From Micromonospora fulviviridis (lineage in GTDB: Bacteria; Actinomycetota; Actinomycetes; Mycobacteriales; Micromonosporaceae): a stretch of DNA of 64,000 bases. How positions within the stretch are numbered: position 1 is the first letter of the stretch; each line of letters starts with the position of its first letter. Below, piece by piece: positions 7,585 to 15,979 of this stretch. Location: positions 1 through 64,000 of the forward strand of contig NZ_BMRA01000015.1 of the NCBI RefSeq assembly GCF_014648395.1. The letters are read 5' to 3'. The translations under genes were made by a program, and so were the position numbers. Below the pieces are notes generated by a model. That model searched no databases, had not been told where the DNA came from, and saw only the letters and a list, made by a program, of their open reading frames with translations.

Positions 7585-8190
7585 GTGAAGATCTACGCCG
7601 ACCGTTTTCCGACCGCCCTCCGTCAGCTCCTCACCGATCTGCTCGTGGTCGTCTGGGTGTACGCGGCGATCCGCTTCGCGCTCTGGCTGCACGACCTCGT
7701 CGAGAAGCTCGCCGTACCCGGCCAGAAGCTGGAGGGGGCCGGCGGCGGGCTCGCCGACAACCTGGCCGACGCCGGCGGGAAGGTCGGCCGGGTGCCGCTG
7801 GTCGGCGACGAGCTGACCGGCCCCTTCAACAAGGCCGCCGAGGCCGCCCGCGCGGTCGCCGAGGCCGGCCGCGACCAGCAGGAACTGGTCGGCCAGCTGG
7901 CCCTGGCGCTGGCCGTGGCGGTCCTGGTCTTCCCGCTCGGGCTGGTGCTGTTCGGCTGGCTGCCGCTGCGGGTGCGCTGGATGCGCCGGGCCGGCGCGGC
8001 GAAGGCCCTGGCCGCCGCCCCGGCCGGGCGGGACCTGCTGGCCCTGCGCGCGCTCGCCGGGCAGCCGCTGGCGAAGTTGAACCGGATCGCGCCGGACGTG
8101 GCCGAGGCGTGGCGCCGCGGCGACGACGCGACGGTCGACGCGCTCGCCGCGCTGGAGCTGCGCGGACTCGGGCTGCGCACCGGCCGGTAA
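7585..8190 (+). CDS. Two-helix membrane protein of unknown function
   Basis: A 201-aa protein: a transmembrane helix near the N-terminus (LRQLLTDLLVVVWVYAAIRFALWL), an extracytoplasmic amphipathic region rich in Ala/Gly (about 45-105), a second helix (LALALAVAVLVFPLGLVLFGWLPL) and a cytoplasmic basic C-terminal domain. It is a conserved hypothetical of actinomycetes. The GTG at 7585 is preferred to an upstream ATG because the membrane segment follows at the normal distance. It may form a short operon with the 55-aa gene behind it. Confidence 0.7.
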   Translation: MKIYADRFPTALRQLLTDLLVVVWVYAAIRFALWLHDLVEKLAVPGQKLEGAGGGLADNLADAGGKVGRVPLVGDELTGPFNKAAEAARAVAEAGRDQQELVGQLALALAVAVLVFPLGLVLFGWLPLRVRWMRRAGAAKALAAAPAGRDLLALRALAGQPLAKLNRIAPDVAEAWRRGDDATVDALAALELRGLGLRTGR

Positions 8191-8193
8191 GGT
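8188..8193 (+). promoter_or_regulatory. -10 hexamer of the 55-aa gene
   Basis: TAAGGT overlaps the previous stop codon and ends 6 nt before the GTG at 8200. Confidence 0.4.
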
Positions 8194-8199
8194 GTGCCG

Positions 8200-8367
8200 G
8201 TGCTGTACTTCCTGATCGTCGTCGCGGTCCTGCTGCTGATCTACGCGGGTGTGCTGGTGAGCTTCGTCCGCAAGGGCCGCCGGATCCCGCCGGCCGCGTA
8301 CCTGGTGCTGGCCGGGCTGAACGGGCTCATCCTGGCCGGGGTGATCGCCTGGGCGGTCGCCCGCTGA
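8200..8367 (+). CDS. 55-aa two-helix membrane protein
   Basis: The frame reads MLYFLIVVAVLLLIYAGVLV, a short basic loop (RKGRRIPPAA), then YLVLAGLNGLILAGVIAWAV: a hairpin of two membrane helices. Both hydrophobic segments and the positive loop argue for a real gene despite its size. An alternative GTG at 8194 would add two residues; 8200 fits the TAAGGT spacing. Function unknown. Confidence 0.6.
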   Translation: MLYFLIVVAVLLLIYAGVLVSFVRKGRRIPPAAYLVLAGLNGLILAGVIAWAVAR

Positions 8368-8372
8368 CCGGC

Positions 8373-8400
8373 GGGGCCCCGCCGCGTGCGGCGGGACCCC
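8373..8400. terminator. Hairpin between convergent genes
   Basis: A 13-bp stem (GGGGCCCCGCCGC against GCGGCGGGACCCC, one mismatch) lies between the 55-aa gene and the acyl-CoA dehydrogenase stop. Confidence 0.65.
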
Positions 8401-8407
8401 GGCATGG

Positions 8408-10510
8408 TCACTCCACGGGCGGGATGCGGCGGCGGACGTCCTGCGCCGTGGACGGGCCCGGCTGCCAGCGGGCCACCCAGGGCTGGTCGGCGGGCGGGGT
8501 GACCACGCCCTCCTCGATCGAGGCGTAGCGGCCCGCGATGATCCGCTTCGCGGCCGCCACGTCCACCGCGTCGGTGTTGGACCACAGCCCGGTGAACAGT
8601 TCGTCGACGCGCAGCCGGGCCTGCCGGCAGAACAGGTCGGCCAGCTCGACGTTCTCCGGGTGCTCGGCGCGCTCGGCGACCGCCCGGACGCAGACCGCCG
8701 ACATCGCGAACAGCTCCGCGCCGATGTCCACCACCCGGCCGAGGAACGCCTGCTTGCGCTCCATCCTCCCCTGCCAGCGGGACATCGCGTAGAAGGTGGA
8801 CCGGGCCAGCTTGCGGGAGGTCCGCTCGACGTGCCGCAGGTGGCCGGCGAGCGGGCCGAACTCGTGGTACGCCCCGGGCGCCTGCCCCTTGCCGACGGCG
8901 AGTGTGGGCAGCCACTTCGCGTAGAAGACGCCGGCCCGCGCGCCGGCCTTCGCCTTGCGGCCCAGCCCGGCGTCCGGGTCGATGATGTCGCCGGCCACCG
9001 AGAGGTGCGCGTCGACCGCCTCGCGGGCGATCAGCAGGTGCATGATCTCGGTGGAGCCCTCGAAGATCCGGTTGATCCGCAGGTCGCGCAGGAGCTGCTC
9101 GACCGCGGCCGGGCGCTCGCCCCGGGCGGCCAGGGAGTCGGCCGTCTCGTAGCCGCGCCCGCCCCGGATCTGGATCAGCTCGTCGGCGATCTTCCAGGCC
9201 ATCTCGCTGGCGTAGAGCTTCACCAGCGCGGCCTCGATGCGGATGTCGTTGCGGTCGTCGTCGGCGAGCAGGCAGCAGAGGTCGAGCATGGACTCCATGC
9301 CGTACGTGGTGGCGGCGATGAACGCCAGCTTCTTGGCGACCGCCTCGTGCTCGCCGACCGGCCGGCCCCACTGGACCCGATCAGCGGCCCACTCGCGGGC
9401 CACGTTCAAGGCCCACTTGCCGGCCCCCACGCACATGGCCGGCAGCGAGAGCCGACCCGTGTTCAACGTGGTCAGCGCGATCTTCAGGCCCTTGCCCTCG
9501 CCGCCGATCACGTTCTCCTTCGGCACGAAGACGTCGTGGAACCGGGTGAGGCTGTTCTCCAGGCCGCGCAGGCCGATGAATTCGTTGCGCCGCTCGACGG
9601 TGATGCCCTCGCTGTCGCCCTCCACCACGAAGGCGGTGATGCCGCCGCGCCGCCCCTCCGCCGCCGGCACCCGGGCCATCACCACGAGCAGGGTGGCGAC
9701 CGTGCCGTTGGTGGCCCAGAGCTTCACCCCGTTGAGCCGGTAGCCGGTGCCGTCCTCGGTCGGCTCGGCGGTGGTGGCCAGGCGGGCCGGGTCGGAGCCG
9801 ACGTCCGGCTCGGTGAGGAGGAAGGCGGAGACCTCGCCGGCGGCCAGCCGGGGCAGGAAGCGCTGCTTCTGCTCGGGGGTGCCGAACATCTTCAGCGGCT
9901 GCGGCACGCCGATCGACTGGTGCGCGGAGAGCAGCGCGCCGATCGACGGGTTCACCGAGCCGGCCCGCATCAGTGCCCGGCAGTAGTGCAGGTTGCTCAG
10001 CCCCAGGCCGCCGTACTTCCGGTCGATCTTCATGCCGAAGGCGCCGAGCCGGGCCAGCCCGTGGAACACCTCGTCGGGGATGCGCGCGTCCCGCTCGATG
10101 GCCGCACCGTCCACCTCGGAGTCCAGGTACGCCCCGAACGCGCCGAGGAACTCCTCGGCCCGGGCCACGTCGGCCGGATCGGAGCGGGGCCAGGGGTTGA
10201 TGAGGTCGAGCTGGAAGCGGCCGAGGAAGAGTTCCTTGCCGAAGCTGGGCCGGTCCCAGGCGGCCTCGCGGGCCGCCTCGGCGACCTGCCGCGCCTCCTT
10301 CTCGGAGACCTGGCCGGCCTCCGTGGGCAGTGGTCCGGCGCCACCGGCCGCGCCGACCGCGGCACCGGTGCCGGGCGCCGGCTCCGCGCCGTCGGTGGTC
10401 GCCGCGTCGGCCGCGGCGGGCGGCGGCTCGGGGTCGTCGATCGGCGCCACCCGCCCGGTCGGGCCGCCGTGTCCGGCGGGGTCGGGTCGGCTGTTGTGTG
10501 TCGTGGTCAC
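8408..10510 (-). CDS. Acyl-CoA dehydrogenase (FadE type)
   Basis: A 700-aa flavoenzyme expected to catalyse the first, alpha-beta dehydrogenation of fatty acyl-CoA with FAD. The N-terminal 75 residues are Ala/Pro/Gly-rich and disordered. The dehydrogenase core follows with DRKYGGLGLSNLHYCRALM, the FAD-binding stretch SAFLLTEPDVGSDPARL, LNGVKLWATNG and the C-terminal IFEGSTEIMHLLIAREAVD. A long C-terminal extension of about 150 residues resembles the trimeric or vertebrate-ACAD9-like class. The GTG start follows a GGAGG. The gene stands alone between two terminator-like regions, and substrate length cannot be told. Confidence 0.88.
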   Translation of the reverse strand: MTTTHNSRPDPAGHGGPTGRVAPIDDPEPPPAAADAATTDGAEPAPGTGAAVGAAGGAGPLPTEAGQVSEKEARQVAEAAREAAWDRPSFGKELFLGRFQLDLINPWPRSDPADVARAEEFLGAFGAYLDSEVDGAAIERDARIPDEVFHGLARLGAFGMKIDRKYGGLGLSNLHYCRALMRAGSVNPSIGALLSAHQSIGVPQPLKMFGTPEQKQRFLPRLAAGEVSAFLLTEPDVGSDPARLATTAEPTEDGTGYRLNGVKLWATNGTVATLLVVMARVPAAEGRRGGITAFVVEGDSEGITVERRNEFIGLRGLENSLTRFHDVFVPKENVIGGEGKGLKIALTTLNTGRLSLPAMCVGAGKWALNVAREWAADRVQWGRPVGEHEAVAKKLAFIAATTYGMESMLDLCCLLADDDRNDIRIEAALVKLYASEMAWKIADELIQIRGGRGYETADSLAARGERPAAVEQLLRDLRINRIFEGSTEIMHLLIAREAVDAHLSVAGDIIDPDAGLGRKAKAGARAGVFYAKWLPTLAVGKGQAPGAYHEFGPLAGHLRHVERTSRKLARSTFYAMSRWQGRMERKQAFLGRVVDIGAELFAMSAVCVRAVAERAEHPENVELADLFCRQARLRVDELFTGLWSNTDAVDVAAAKRIIAGRYASIEEGVVTPPADQPWVARWQPGPSTAQDVRRRIPPVE

Positions 10511-10628
10511 GGCTGCCTCCTGGAGACCTCGGTCCGGCTGCGTCGACGTGCGACGAAAACGACGCTACCCCCGGGTGTTACCCAGGGGTAGCCTCGCGCG
10601 CACGTCCGATTTGGCGGGACCCGCGTGG

Positions 10629-11132
10629 TCAGTCGCCGGCCAGCGCCCGCGGATCGTCGTCCTCGTCGTCGATGTCGTCGTCACCCCAGCTGCGCCGGGC
10701 GAACGGCAGGATCACCCAGAAGACCAGGAACCAGACCCCGGTGACCGCGCTGAGCAGGAAGGCGATCGGGCGGCTCAGCACGAAGTCGGTGATCAGCAGG
10801 ACCGCGCTGACCATCGAGATCAGCATGAAGCCGAGGCCGCCGCTGGCCATCCGGTGCGCGAAGCGGACCAGCTCCGGCTTGCGGCCCTGGCGGAACAGCG
10901 CCCGGTGGAAGGCGACCGGCGAGATGATCATCGCGGTGGCCGCGGCGGCGGACAGCAACGCGACGATGTAGACGTCCTTCTGGAAGCCGGTCGTCCGGGT
11001 GAAACCGTTGCTGAACGGCAGGGTCAGCAGGAAGGCGAAGAGGATCTGCACCCCGGTCTGCGCCACCCGCAGCTCCTGGAGCAGGTCGGCGAAGTTGCGC
11101 TGCCAGCGCTGCTTCTCGGTTTCCTTGGACAC
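10629..11132 (-). CDS. DUF6328 family membrane protein
   Basis: A 167-aa integral membrane protein with an N-terminal amphipathic region (RNFADLLQELRVAQTGVQIL), four hydrophobic segments at about 28-45, 55-75, 100-120 and 125-150, and an acidic tail DDDIDDEDDD. This topology and the LQELRVAQTGVQILFAFLL motif match the DUF6328 group from memory. No function is known. A GGAGG lies at a good distance before the start. It is the last gene before the acyl-CoA dehydrogenase, but 118 bp separate them. Confidence 0.75.
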   Translation of the reverse strand: MSKETEKQRWQRNFADLLQELRVAQTGVQILFAFLLTLPFSNGFTRTTGFQKDVYIVALLSAAAATAMIISPVAFHRALFRQGRKPELVRFAHRMASGGLGFMLISMVSAVLLITDFVLSRPIAFLLSAVTGVWFLVFWVILPFARRSWGDDDIDDEDDDPRALAGD

Positions 11133-11156
11133 CCGCTACCTCCAGGGAAGACGGTA

Positions 11157-11183
11157 CTGCCGGTGGGGGCCTCCCACCGGCAG
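11157..11183 (-). terminator. Terminator of the SIS-domain operon
   Basis: A perfect 11-bp stem CTGCCGGTGGG with loop GGCCT lies 39 bp after the stop of the SIS-domain gene. Confidence 0.75.
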
Positions 11184-11221
11184 CACAGCCAGTGCCCGAT
11201 CGGGCCGAGCGTGAAACCGGT

Positions 11222-11971
11222 TCAGGCCCCGCGGCGGATCCGGCCGGCGTACCGGGCCTCCAGCTCGGCGTTGTGCTCGTCGCCGCCGGTGATGTTGGCG
11301 GACAGGTAGACCGGGGGCCGCTCCCCCGCGGCGAGCAGCCGGACGACCACCTCGGCGACGATCTGCTGGGCCAGCAGCGCGGCGGTGATCGAGGAGACCG
11401 CGCCGACCGCGCCGCCGCCGGGCAGCGGGAGGGTGGCGTCGCCGTACGGGGCGCCGTTGTCGAGCACCACGTCGGCGAAGTCGGCGAGCTTGCGCCCCGA
11501 CGGGTGGCGCGAGGTCATCCGCGCCGAGTGCTGCGCCGAGGTGATCGCGACGAGGCCGTGCCCGCGCTCCTTGACGATGGCGGCGAACTCGACCATCGCC
11601 CCGTTCACCCCTGAGTTGGAGGCGAGCACGAACACGTCCTGCGGCCGGACCGGGGCCAGCTCGTAGAGGCGGTGCGCCACGGCCGGCTCGCGTTCCAGCT
11701 TCGGGCCGAGCACGTCGGCCGGCTCGCCGCCGTGCAGCACCAGGTCGCGCAGGGCGATCCGGTTGGTGGGGACCAGCCCGCCGGCCCGCCCGGCGATCTC
11801 CATGGCGAGGGCCTCGGAGTGGCCGGTGCCGAACGCGTGCACCACCCCGTCGGCGCGCAGCGACGCGGCGATCAGGTCCGCCGCGCGCGCCACGTTCTCC
11901 CGCTGGTCGGCCGCGACCCGGCCGATCGTCTCGGTCACCACCGCCAGGTACGCCTCGGCGTTCACGCTCAT
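11222..11971 (-). CDS. SIS-domain phosphosugar isomerase-like protein
   Basis: A 249-aa sugar isomerase (SIS) domain protein of the UPF0309 type. Recognisable elements are HAFGTGHSEALAMEIAGRAGG (phosphate-binding turn, about residues 45-65), FVLASNSGVNGAMVEFA and AVGAVSSITAALLAQQIVAE. SIS domains bind phosphosugars, commonly aminosugars such as glucosamine or N-acetylmuramate phosphates, either as enzymes or as sensors. The start is set by GGAGGAGACATG. Its start overlaps the stop of the AAC(3)-like gene, so the two are co-translated. The actual substrate is unknown. Confidence 0.8.
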   Translation of the reverse strand: MSVNAEAYLAVVTETIGRVAADQRENVARAADLIAASLRADGVVHAFGTGHSEALAMEIAGRAGGLVPTNRIALRDLVLHGGEPADVLGPKLEREPAVAHRLYELAPVRPQDVFVLASNSGVNGAMVEFAAIVKERGHGLVAITSAQHSARMTSRHPSGRKLADFADVVLDNGAPYGDATLPLPGGGAVGAVSSITAALLAQQIVAEVVVRLLAAGERPPVYLSANITGGDEHNAELEARYAGRIRRGA

Positions 11972-12780
11972 GTCTCCTCCGTCCGTCGGTGCCGGGCCAG
12001 CCACTCGACCGCGAAGTCGACCGCCGCCCGCTGCCTCATCAACCGGCCCGTCCCGTCGCCGACCGGCCCGAGCCGCACCGCACCGGTCGCCTCCAGGTCG
12101 ACGCCGAGCCGGGTGAAACCCTCGTCGTCCAGGCGGATGTCGTCCCACCACACCCACTCCCGCCCGCCGTCGGCGGTCAGCACCGCCGCGCCGCAGCGCT
12201 GCCGGGGCGGCGCGGCCTGCCGGTACTCGCCCAGGTGCAGGGAGGTGTTGCTGCCGTGGTCCACGCCGAGCAGCAGCACGTCGGCGTCGAGGTCGTAGAG
12301 GCGGGCCAGCGGGGAGCCCTCGCCCAGCATGTCGGCCCGCTCGTGGTCGGCGACGATCCGCGCGGCCGCCGGCCCGAGCGCGGCGAACGAGACGTGCGGG
12401 TGGTCGCTGCGCAGCGCGCCCGGCCAGGTGCGCACCAGCTCGGCCAGCGCACCCATGAACCGGCTCGGCGTAACCGCCGGGTCGAAGCCGGGCAGCTCGT
12501 CGCGGATCACCGGCCACCAGTCCGCCGGCACCGGCGGGTTGGTCCAGCCCGCCGGATCGCTGTTCTCCGGGGTGTGGGTGGGCACCACCACCGTGCCGGC
12601 CGGGCCGAGCACGTCCCGCAGGGCGAGCAGCACCGCCTCGGGGCCGCCGCAGAGGAAGCCCAACGGGCGCAGGGAGGCGTGCACGAGCACGGTCCCGCCG
12701 GGGCGTACCCCGAGGTCGCGGAGCTGGGCGGCGAGCGACGCGCGGGTGTGCGGCCGGGCCGGCGCGGTGCTCGCGGTCAT
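11968..12780 (-). CDS. AAC(3)-family aminoglycoside N-acetyltransferase-like protein
   Basis: A 270-aa acetyl-CoA-dependent enzyme of the Antibiotic_NAT family, whose members acetylate the 3-amino group of deoxystreptamine. Signatures are VLVHASLRPLGFLCGGPEAV (about 33-52), VVPTHTPENSDPAGW, the DHPHVSFAALGP stretch with the family His, and DVLLLGVDHGSNTSLHLGE. Length matches AAC(3) enzymes. The gene sits in a chromosomal operon between an epoxide-hydrolase-like gene (ATGA overlap at its start) and a SIS phosphosugar protein (4-nt overlap at its end). Micromonosporas include aminoglycoside producers, but no biosynthetic genes are near, so an aminosugar substrate in primary metabolism is also possible. 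Confidence 0.85.
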   Translation of the reverse strand: MTASTAPARPHTRASLAAQLRDLGVRPGGTVLVHASLRPLGFLCGGPEAVLLALRDVLGPAGTVVVPTHTPENSDPAGWTNPPVPADWWPVIRDELPGFDPAVTPSRFMGALAELVRTWPGALRSDHPHVSFAALGPAAARIVADHERADMLGEGSPLARLYDLDADVLLLGVDHGSNTSLHLGEYRQAAPPRQRCGAAVLTADGGREWVWWDDIRLDDEGFTRLGVDLEATGAVRLGPVGDGTGRLMRQRAAVDFAVEWLARHRRTEET

Positions 12781-13601
12781 CGGCCGGCGCGGGCCAGGAT
12801 CGCCTCGGCCAGCGGTCCGGGCGCCTCGTCCGGGATCCAGTGGGTGACGCCGGGCAGCACCACGAAGCGGTAGTCGCCGGTGACGTGGGCGGCGCACGCC
12901 TCGGCGGCGGTGCGCCCGATCGCCACGTCCCCGTCGCTCCAGACGAACGTGGTCGGCACGCCCACCGGCCCGACGGCCTTCATGTCCGCCCCGGTCATGG
13001 CCCGGTACCAGTTCAGCGCCGCGGTCAGCGCACCCGGCTCGCGCATCGGGTCGGCGTAGCGGGCCACCCGGTCTGCGTCGCCCACCCCGGACAGCATCCG
13101 GCGCAGGGTGGCCGCGCGGAACGCCAGCAGCACCTTCTCCGCCTTGCCCGGCTTGCGGAACAGGGCGATGTAGGAGGAGCGGGCCTTCTGCCGCGGATCG
13201 GTGGCCAGCGCGTGTCCCATGGCCGCCGGGTGCGGCACCGAGACGGCGGTCAGGGTGCGGACCCGCTCCGGGTGCGCCGCCGCCAGGCCCCACGCCACGA
13301 TCGCGCCCCAGTCGTGGCCGACCAGGTGGGCGGTGGTCACCCCGAGCGCGTCGAGCACAGCGGCCGCGTCGGCCACCAGCTCCGGAATCCGGTACGCCCC
13401 GACGTCCGCCGGCCGCGCGCCGGGCGAGTAGCCGCGCTGGTCGAGGGCGTACGTGCGCAGCCCGGCGGCGTGCAGCGCGGGGGTCACCTCGTCCCACTCG
13501 CCGGCGTGCTGCGGGAAACCGTGCAGCAGCAGGACGGGTTCGCCGTCCTCGGGGCCGCCGGTGCGTACCTCGAACGTCAGACCTCGCGCCTCGACCCGCA
13601 T
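12777..13601 (-). CDS. Alpha/beta hydrolase, epoxide hydrolase-like
   Basis: A 274-aa hydrolase. The oxyanion motif HGFPQHAGEW is near residue 30 and the nucleophile elbow is VGHDWGAIVAW, with Asp as nucleophile, which favours epoxide hydrolase or haloalkane dehalogenase over esterase. The charge-relay His is in VLPGVTHWIPDEAP. The cap domain carries two Tyr (SSYIALF, NWYRAM) that could play the epoxide-activating role. The ATG start has TAGGGT 7 nt upstream. It leads a three-gene operon with the acetyltransferase and SIS genes. Longer upstream frames run into the riboswitch and are rejected. Confidence 0.82.
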   Translation of the reverse strand: MRVEARGLTFEVRTGGPEDGEPVLLLHGFPQHAGEWDEVTPALHAAGLRTYALDQRGYSPGARPADVGAYRIPELVADAAAVLDALGVTTAHLVGHDWGAIVAWGLAAAHPERVRTLTAVSVPHPAAMGHALATDPRQKARSSYIALFRKPGKAEKVLLAFRAATLRRMLSGVGDADRVARYADPMREPGALTAALNWYRAMTGADMKAVGPVGVPTTFVWSDGDVAIGRTAAEACAAHVTGDYRFVVLPGVTHWIPDEAPGPLAEAILARAGR

Positions 13602-13608
13602 GATCGCC

Positions 13609-13614
13609 ACCCTA
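13609..13614 (-). promoter_or_regulatory. -10 hexamer of the hydrolase-AAC(3)-SIS operon
   Basis: TAGGGT on the minus strand, 7 nt before the ATG at 13601. It faces away from the riboswitch promoter. Confidence 0.5.
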
Positions 13615-13655
13615 ACGGGCGATCGCCCTGCTGGGCCCGGGGCCGGGGTCGGTGC

Positions 13656-13661
13656 TAGCGT
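13656..13661 (+). promoter_or_regulatory. -10 hexamer upstream of the TPP riboswitch
   Basis: TAGCGT lies about 25 bp before the riboswitch aptamer, so transcription would start just ahead of it. Confidence 0.4.
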
Positions 13662-13684
13662 CTCCGACGAGACAACTTCACATC

Positions 13685-13775
<91 letters not shown>

Positions 13776-13859
13776 GACCTCCAGCCGCGCCGCCGTCCGG
13801 TGACCACCGGGCGCGGCGTGCGTCTTCTCCTGGTTCCTCACCTGAACTGGGAGTCAGTC

Positions 13860-14450
13860 ATGAACCACACCGACAGCAACCGCTGGCGCACCGTCGACAT
13901 CGTCGTCGCCTCGGTGATCGCCGTCGCCTTCGGCCTCATCTTCTGGGCCTGGGGGCTGCTCTGGGGCGCCACGGACGCGGCCTTCGCGTTCTTCCCGCCC
14001 GCGCAGACACTCATCTACGGCGTCTGGCTGGTGCCGGCCGTGCTCGGCGGGCTCGTCATCCGCAAGCCCGGCGCCTCGCTCTACTGCGAGCTGCTGGCGG
14101 CGATCATCTCCGCGCTGCTGGGCAGCCAGTGGGGCGGCATCGTCATCGTGCAGGGTCTGATGCAGGGCCTCGGCGCCGAGCTGGCGTTCGCGGCGTTCCG
14201 CTACCGCACGTTCCGGCTGCCGATCGCCCTGCTGGCCGGTGCGCTGACCGGCCTGACCGCGGCGATCTTCGACTTCGTCTACTGGAACAAGGCCTACGAC
14301 CTGGTCGACTACCGCCTGCCCTACGCCCTGCTGACCATCGTCAGCGCCACGGTGATCGCTGGCGCAGGCGCGCACTTCCTGACCCGCGCCCTGGCCAACA
14401 CGGGCGTCCTCGACCGCTTCCCCGCCGGCCGCGACCGAGCCCTGGTCTGA
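13860..14450 (+). CDS. ykoE: ECF transporter substrate-binding (S) component, thiamine type
   Basis: A 196-aa membrane protein with about six hydrophobic segments, starting with DIVVASVIAVAFGLIFWAWG and containing an S-component pattern of conserved Gly/Gln (LLGSQWGGIVIVQGLMQGLGA) and Trp residues. YkoE proteins bind thiamine or its pyrimidine moiety for import by an energy-coupling factor module. The TPP riboswitch directly upstream and the ATPase and EcfT genes downstream support the assignment. The ATG at 13860 follows GGGAG. A 60-bp palindromic region separates it from the ATPase gene. Confidence 0.88.
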   Translation: MNHTDSNRWRTVDIVVASVIAVAFGLIFWAWGLLWGATDAAFAFFPPAQTLIYGVWLVPAVLGGLVIRKPGASLYCELLAAIISALLGSQWGGIVIVQGLMQGLGAELAFAAFRYRTFRLPIALLAGALTGLTAAIFDFVYWNKAYDLVDYRLPYALLTIVSATVIAGAGAHFLTRALANTGVLDRFPAGRDRALV

Positions 14451-14473
14451 CCGCAACGACCCACCGAGACCGC

Positions 14474-14533
14474 GTTGATCAAGAGGTTTGCGTCAGCGGA
14501 AGCGGTTTTCCTGACGCAAACCTCTTGATCAAC
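14474..14533. repeat. Long perfect inverted repeat (family II palindrome) inside the ECF operon
   Basis: Two 23-bp arms are perfectly complementary: 14474-14496 (begins GTTGATCAAGAGGTTTGC) and 14511-14533, with a 14-nt loop. The first 18 bases match 15 of 18 positions of the arm at 33905-33922. It could act as an attenuator between ykoE and the ATPase gene or be a REP-like mobile palindrome. Confidence 0.9.
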
Positions 14534-14563
14534 CAAGCTGGGCCGAGAGGGGAGGTGGGACGC

Positions 14564-15979
14564 GTGGGTGCCGTTCAGTTGCGGGGGTTCGGGTGGCGGC
14601 ATGCCGGGCGTAGGGGCTGGGCCGTCAGGGGGGTGGACCTGCGCGTCGAGGTTGGGGAGCGGGTGTTGCTGCTCGGCGCCTCCGGGGCCGGGAAGAGCAC
14701 GCTGCTGGCGGCGCTGGCCGGGTTGCTGCCCGAGGACTCCGGCGAGCAGGAGGGCACCGTCGAGATCGACGGGCTCGACCCGCGCAAGGCCCGGGAACGG
14801 GTCGGCATCGTCTTCCAGGACCCGGAGACCCAGCTGGTGATGGCCCGCTGCGGCGACGACGTCGCGTTCGGGCTGGAGAACCGGGGCGTACCCGCCGAGG
14901 AGATCTGGCCCCGGGTGGACGAGGCGCTGCGCCGGGTCGGCTTCCCGTATGACCGGGACCGGCCCACCGCGGCGCTGAGCGGGGGCGAACAGCAGCGGCT
15001 GGCGCTGGCCGGGACCCTCGCCCTGCGGCCGGGGCTGCTGCTGCTCGACGAGCCGACCGCCAACCTCGACCCGGCCGGCGCCACTCTGGTCCGGCAGGCC
15101 GTCGCGGACGCCGTCGACGCCGACACCACGCTGATCCTGGTCGAGCACCGGGTCGCCGAGGCGCTGCCGCTGGTCGACCGGGTGGTCGTGCTGGAGCCCG
15201 GGGGCGGGGTGCGCGCCGACGGGCCGCCCGACGCGGTCTTCGCCGCGCACGGCGACGCGCTCGCCGCCGCCGGGGTGTGGGTGCCGGGCCGCACCGTGCC
15301 GCCCCGGCACGCCACCACGCCGCCCGGCGAGGTGTTGCTCACCGCCGACCGGCTCGGCCTGCCGCCCCGGCTGGCCCCCACCGACCTTCGGGTACGCGCC
15401 GGCGAGGCGCTCGCCGTCCTCGGCCCGAACGGCGCCGGCAAGTCCACCCTGGCCCTGCTGCTCGGCGGTTTGCTCCGCCCCGGCGCCGGCACGGTCGCCG
15501 CCACCCCCGCCCTCGCCGGCCGGGACGCGCGCACTCCCCCGCACCGCTGGCGGGCACCCGCCCTGGCCGGCCGGATCGGCTCGGTCTTCCAGGACCCGGA
15601 ACACCAGTTCGTCACCGGCACGGTCCGCGACGAACTGGCGCTCGGTCCGCGCCGCACCGGGCAGTCCGAGGCGGCCGTGACGGCCACCGTGGACACGCTG
15701 CTGGAGCGGCTGCGGCTGGACCGGCTGGCGGGCGCCAACCCGTACACCCTCTCGGGCGGCGAGGCGCGGCGGCTGAGCGTGGCGACCGCCCTGGCCACCG
15801 CGCCCCGCCTGCTGATCTGCGACGAGCCCACCTTCGGCCAGGACCGGCGGACCTGGCTCGAGCTGGTCGACCTCCTGGCCGACCTGCGCGACGCCGGCCA
15901 CGGGGTCGTCGCGGTCACCCACGACGCGGACTTCGTCGCCGCGCTGGCCGACCGGACGATCACCCTGGAGCGCCGATGA
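14564..15979 (+). CDS. ykoD: ECF transporter fused double ATPase (EcfA1-EcfA2, YkoD-like)
   Basis: A 471-aa fusion of two ABC ATPases. Domain 1 has Walker A GASGAGKST (about 37-45), signature LSGGEQQR and Walker B LLLLDEPTANLD. Domain 2 has GPNGAGKST (about 288-296), signature LSGGEARR and LLICDEPTFGQD. The Q-loop motifs FQDPETQLV and FQDPEHQFV are those of energy-coupling-factor ATPases. It powers YkoE with the EcfT scaffold at 16095. The GTG at 14564 follows GGGGAGG by 8 nt; GTG 14555 is an in-frame alternative. The 3' end is duplicated in the following 60 bp. Confidence 0.92.
   Translation: MGAVQLRGFGWRHAGRRGWAVRGVDLRVEVGERVLLLGASGAGKSTLLAALAGLLPEDSGEQEGTVEIDGLDPRKARERVGIVFQDPETQLVMARCGDDVAFGLENRGVPAEEIWPRVDEALRRVGFPYDRDRPTAALSGGEQQRLALAGTLALRPGLLLLDEPTANLDPAGATLVRQAVADAVDADTTLILVEHRVAEALPLVDRVVVLEPGGGVRADGPPDAVFAAHGDALAAAGVWVPGRTVPPRHATTPPGEVLLTADRLGLPPRLAPTDLRVRAGEALAVLGPNGAGKSTLALLLGGLLRPGAGTVAATPALAGRDARTPPHRWRAPALAGRIGSVFQDPEHQFVTGTVRDELALGPRRTGQSEAAVTATVDTLLERLRLDRLAGANPYTLSGGEARRLSVATALATAPRLLICDEPTFGQDRRTWLELVDLLADLRDAGHGVVAVTHDADFVAALADRTITLERR

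Noticed and set aside
11968..12780. Recently acquired antibiotic resistance gene
   Set aside because: GC content and codon use match the neighbours, the gene is translationally coupled in an operon, and no mobile-element trace is near.
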